The notes beneath the pieces are model-generated. The model did not search any database. It was not told the DNA's origin and saw only the letters and a list, made by a program, of their open reading frames with translations. The position numbers and the translations under genes are program-made. From contig JAILWY010000016.1 of the NCBI GenBank assembly GCA_022113835.1, forward strand, positions 10,137,501 to 10,201,500: a DNA stretch of 64,000 nt, in the 5' to 3' direction. This document shows, piece by piece, positions 61,040 through 64,000 of this stretch; position 1 is the first letter of the stretch, and every line of letters starts with the position of its first letter. Origin of the DNA: Atopsyche davidsoni. Lineage: Eukaryota > Arthropoda > Insecta > Trichoptera > Hydrobiosidae.

Positions 61040-61320
61040 AATGAAATTGCTTTCTGGGGGAACAGTTAATAACTATGAGAAAGTTGCAGCTGCCCGTAAA
61101 ATATTTCACCTGTTTTTATTCTAATATTACCCGTGTGGAAAAAATTGCATTTTTGTGACGTGACCTATAAAATGATTTCATTTTACAGCCAGTTTAATTT
61201 ATTAAAAAAATGTGTGATAGTTCAGGCTGGTATCTCTGCAGTGGCAGACCACTGCCCTCTGGGATAACGCTTGTAACTATGACAAAGTTGCAGTTGCCTC
61301 GGAATATTGGTGACCTAGTT
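61040..61320. repeat. Pair of diverged direct repeats
   Basis: The sequence ctgggggaacagttaataac then tatgagaaagttgcagctgc (61056-61100) recurs as ctgggataacgcttgtaact then atgacaaagttgcagttgcc (61258-61300). The origin of the duplication is unknown. Confidence 0.5.
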
Positions 61321-62740
61321 GCTGATAGACGCTACCGTCTTTACAAGTAATGGCATTAATAAAGGAAACTCACAATCACTCCTGCACAACAGACAACTCG
61401 GTATCTTATCGTAAACAGTAATAGCTTTATCAATTAATAATGATTTATGCAACAACGTAACAGCACATGACGACATGGCTACCCGGTCAAAATGAACAGA
61501 AGTTGATCGTCAGTATTTAATCGCTTGGTAAATTCATTGTTTTAGCATATAATTTGTATTAGCAACATGAACTTTAAAAAAATTATTTAATTTGCATGCA
61601 TTGTACACTAACTAAAAGTTTATAGCAGGTGATGACAATATTACCAGCGTGCAAAACTCAAACATCAAACCACCTGCCTTTCTTTCAAAACAGCGCATTA
61701 TTTATTTTATAATTACTGCCATAAATATAAATACAATTTGCGATGATTTAGTGTTACTTGAGGGTTATTGCTTCGGAGACATTTTAATTAAATTATAAAT
61801 AATATTGAATTTAATACAAGAAAAAACTACACACGTATTCAAAAAGATCTTCAATACTACAGGGATAAAGAAAACACTCGGATAAAAAAAGACCTATCGA
61901 CAGGTTGATCATATTTTTACTACAAAGACATTATCAGGAAAGTATATTGGATATCGCCCACTAGAGAGTTCCTTAAGACAGCTGGGAAGGTTTAAACTCT
62001 AGTTTAATTGAAGAACCGAGTAGTCACAAAACAAATTACGTAATTTAATTGGAAAGTGAGCATTGCGCTCAAGGCGATACAAGCCTGAGCTGGCTGATGT
62101 GGTCAAGTCAGTGCATCCTTAATCTACGGAAACAACCCGATAAACGCAGGTCTTAGAGTTTGCTAAATAAGGTAAATATTTATTATGTGGTAATTAAGTC
62201 TTGAGCAGTTTAGTTTTTAATTTTACAGCCTGCAAAACAATAAAAAGAAAGCGAGCTGTGCCAAGACTACAACTTCATTAAACCATACATTGCATAGAAT
62301 TTTAAAACATAATCAGATATTCTGGAACTATTTTTTTGCGGCAAGCATTCTAAAAGAACATGGCACACAGTGGAGTCATGAAAACCTTAATAAAATGAAT
62401 ATTTACAAAAGCAAAACAGCTAGTAATGATAAGCCTGACGATGCAGACGAAATTAAACGATGAATTATTCGAACAATGCAATGAGACTGGAAATATAAAT
62501 TGTAATTCTGTTTGACGGTCAAAAATGACGGATGTGCATAAAATTAAATAGGCGGTGCATGCACTGCACTGCACCGCGTTGCACTTTGTAGCATTGCATT
62601 AAAATCGGGTCGAATGTAAACAATATAATTAAAAATTGTACATAAAATGATATGAATAAATTTTATACCAAAATAAAGATACAAAGACAGTCATGATCAA
62701 ACAATAAAATAAACTGATATTAAAAAATCACTTATTCATA

Positions 62741-62776
62741 AAAACAATCGTAAATATTAGTATTTACGATTGTTTT
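62741..62776. repeat. Perfect 16-bp hairpin with 4-nt loop
   Basis: The arms aaaacaatcgtaaata and tatttacgattgtttt are exact complements around ttag. The right arm runs into poly-T. Confidence 0.9.
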
Positions 62777-63543
62777 TTTTTTTATTTACTACTAAATTAA
62801 AATTCATGAAAGAGACTTGAAAAAAAAACGAATAAATTATAACAACGACTAAAAAATATTAAATATCGACTCCAGGCCTTCGCCTTTCACGACTAGGACA
62901 TTTTCAGTTCTTTACAGGTATTGTTCAGGGTTTCACTGGAACATTGCATATTACCATGCTACCAGAATGTGTCAGGACATAATTTGTTTGTGTTGGTGCT
63001 CATGTTATATCAATGCAGTTTAATATCATCGTCATCTCTGCAGTCTTCAGTAAAGACGTGTCCGAGGCATTTAGGTGATAAACTACAACAAAGGTGTCAA
63101 GCTTGATCATCAAGAAATTCATGAAATAAAGTGATTTCAAAATTTACCTGAGCGCCTGCTTAATGACCTATTAGTCTTCTAACTATTCTAAGCTTTAAAC
63201 TGGTCAAAGCAAATCGTCATTGTGTGAACGACCAGTGACTCGACCTGTCTCGAGTAGACTTGAAACATTAGCTTAACGTAAACGTTGTAGATAATAAATT
63301 TAGTAAATTATCAAACATTCTCCTAACAATACAAATTTACTTGCCTAATAAATACTAAAAATAGTAATTTTATTTAAATTGCTGTTAGATATAAGAATTC
63401 ATTGCCGATAACTCGCTAGCATTCATCAAAATTAAATTATTATATAACACGTATCCACAATACAAAGTATTGTTAATTTATTTAAATAAATACCTAACTA
63501 AAGACTTATATTTAAAATAAAATATTTTTATGACTATTCCACA

Positions 63544-63585
63544 AGTTTTATTTTAATGGTGACCGGCTTCGCCAATAACATTTAA
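63544..63585 (-). repeat. Hammerhead-like cassette fragment, copy 4
   Basis: The plus strand reads agttttattttaatggtgac then cggcttcgccaataacat. Its complement TTGGCGAAGCCGGTCAC matches the core of copies 1 and 3. Confidence 0.4.
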
Positions 63586-63687
63586 ATTATTGAGGAAAAT
63601 CACATAAATATTTATTTGAATGAAAAATATCAAATGGAAGTCCACCAAGTACATTTACAATAACATGAACATTTAACTTCAAAGGCC

Positions 63688-64000
63688 ACTACTCACGTCG
63701 CGACACAACATATAACCGACTTGCAATTAGCCAATAGCGTCCTACTTTGCGTTGCTTGTTTAGACAAAACTATAAAAAAAAAACACCCAAAATAACGGCA
63801 CGTTATTGGCTGATTGCAAATCGGTCGCGAGTTGAGTCGCTGCGTGTGTAGAGGCCTTAAAGTCCGCTACACACGTCGCGATACAACTCATTACCGATCT
63901 GCAATCTTTTTCAAACCCTTTTTTTTGGTATGTTTTATAGTTTTGCCTAGGTCAACTGTGCAAAGTAGGACGCTATTGGCCAAGTGCAAATCGGTCGTAA
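63688..64000. mobile_element. Hairpin MITE family D, two tandem units (second cut by window edge)
   Basis: Unit one (63688-63851) starts actactcacgtcgcgacaca, has the centre aaacacccaaaataacggca and ends gagtcgctgcgtgtgtag. Unit two starts at 63867 (ctacacacgtcgcgatacaa). Its centre is in reverse orientation relative to unit one (ttgcctaggtcaactgtgca before acgctattggcc), and it continues past the window. Confidence 0.85.

Larger units (their letters stand above)
5091..64000 (-). other. Giant upstream intron of the RanBP9/10 gene (partial)
   Basis: Everything to the right of the exon at 4926-5090 appears to be one intron, because no upstream SPRY exon with the right phase was recognised. Stretches not listed separately (for example 5091-5819, 6966-7200, 8867-11249, 13313-13939, 16451-17589, 18431-19283, 20901-21560, 22261-23269, 23722-25789, 28801-30469, 30571-32689, 35000-36600, 37506-39167, 39398-42990, 44857-46672, 46964-48618, 49691-50875, 52928-54689, 54781-57189, 57791-61039, 61321-62740) are AT-rich sequence with poly-A, poly-T and TA runs and no gene that I can support. 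A nested gene with small exons cannot be excluded. Confidence 0.7.

Noticed and set aside
5091..64000. Upstream SPRY exon (expected W-S-P-K-D ... V-H-Y-K-G)
   Set aside because: Looked for conserved codons plus a phase-1 donor on the minus strand by eye; no candidate found. A translated search with a RanBP9 profile would settle it.
1..64000. CRISPR arrays, rRNA genes, intact tRNA genes, bacterial-type operons
   Set aside because: None seen. Tandem repeats here have transposon or minisatellite character, tRNA-like segments lack intact stems, and the genome is clearly eukaryotic.

Overview
The window looks like nuclear DNA of a large-genome arthropod, most likely an insect. It is AT-rich, gene-poor and full of short non-coding mobile elements, with multi-exon coding sequence and GT-AG introns. 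One protein-coding gene is recognisable with confidence: a partial orthologue of the Ran-binding protein 9/10 family (RanBPM), on the minus strand. Three exons (4926-5090, 4237-4427, 1299-1483) join in perfect phase. They encode most of the SPRY domain and the stretch leading to the LisH motif. The gene continues off the left edge (LisH, CTLH and CRA domains) and upstream past the right edge, because the exon carrying the start of SPRY was not found. Positions 5091-64000 therefore read as one intron of more than 58.9 kb.

Two splicing features stand out. Exon 4237-4427 has two strong donors exactly 39 nt apart, so an in-frame 13-residue basic insert is possible at the end of SPRY. Deep in the giant intron (43008/43007, minus strand) a polypyrimidine tract plus CAG is followed directly by GTAAGTG. 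This is the juxtaposed 3'/5' splice site expected of a recursive-splicing ratchet point.

The rest of the window is intronic. Between about 5.8 and 33 kb, and again at 43-58 kb, short (100-400 bp) GC- and CpG-rich islands interrupt the AT-rich background. Some carry recognisable motifs: paired CRE palindromes at 15.5 kb, CACGTG plus MEF2/TATA-like sites at 12.45 kb, a YY1-like site at 43.6 kb, and POU octamers in four islands.

The repeats found by comparing the window with itself are: (i) SINE-like family A, about 390 bp, and family B, about 200-265 bp, which share the same 3' tail ending in GAA repeats; (ii) a hairpin MITE (family D) whose arms end CTACACACGTCGCGACACAAC, present as tandem arrays at 44.3 kb and at the right edge; (iii) family C, about 320 bp, two copies; (iv) hAT-like elements, one with a perfect 8-bp target duplication at 12.7-13.3 kb; (v) a pogo-like TA-flanked MITE at 43.2 kb; (vi) a mariner transposase relic and a deletion derivative of it; (vii) the C-terminal end of a jockey-type LINE inside a nested cluster at 27.6-28.6 kb; and (viii) a scattered motif, TTTTTATTT then TGACCGGTTTCGCCAA, whose complement resembles the 3' half of hammerhead-like cassettes of retroelements. 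No rRNA, functional tRNA, CRISPR array, operon or second intact gene was found. The long open frames elsewhere look like chance products of GC-rich islands.
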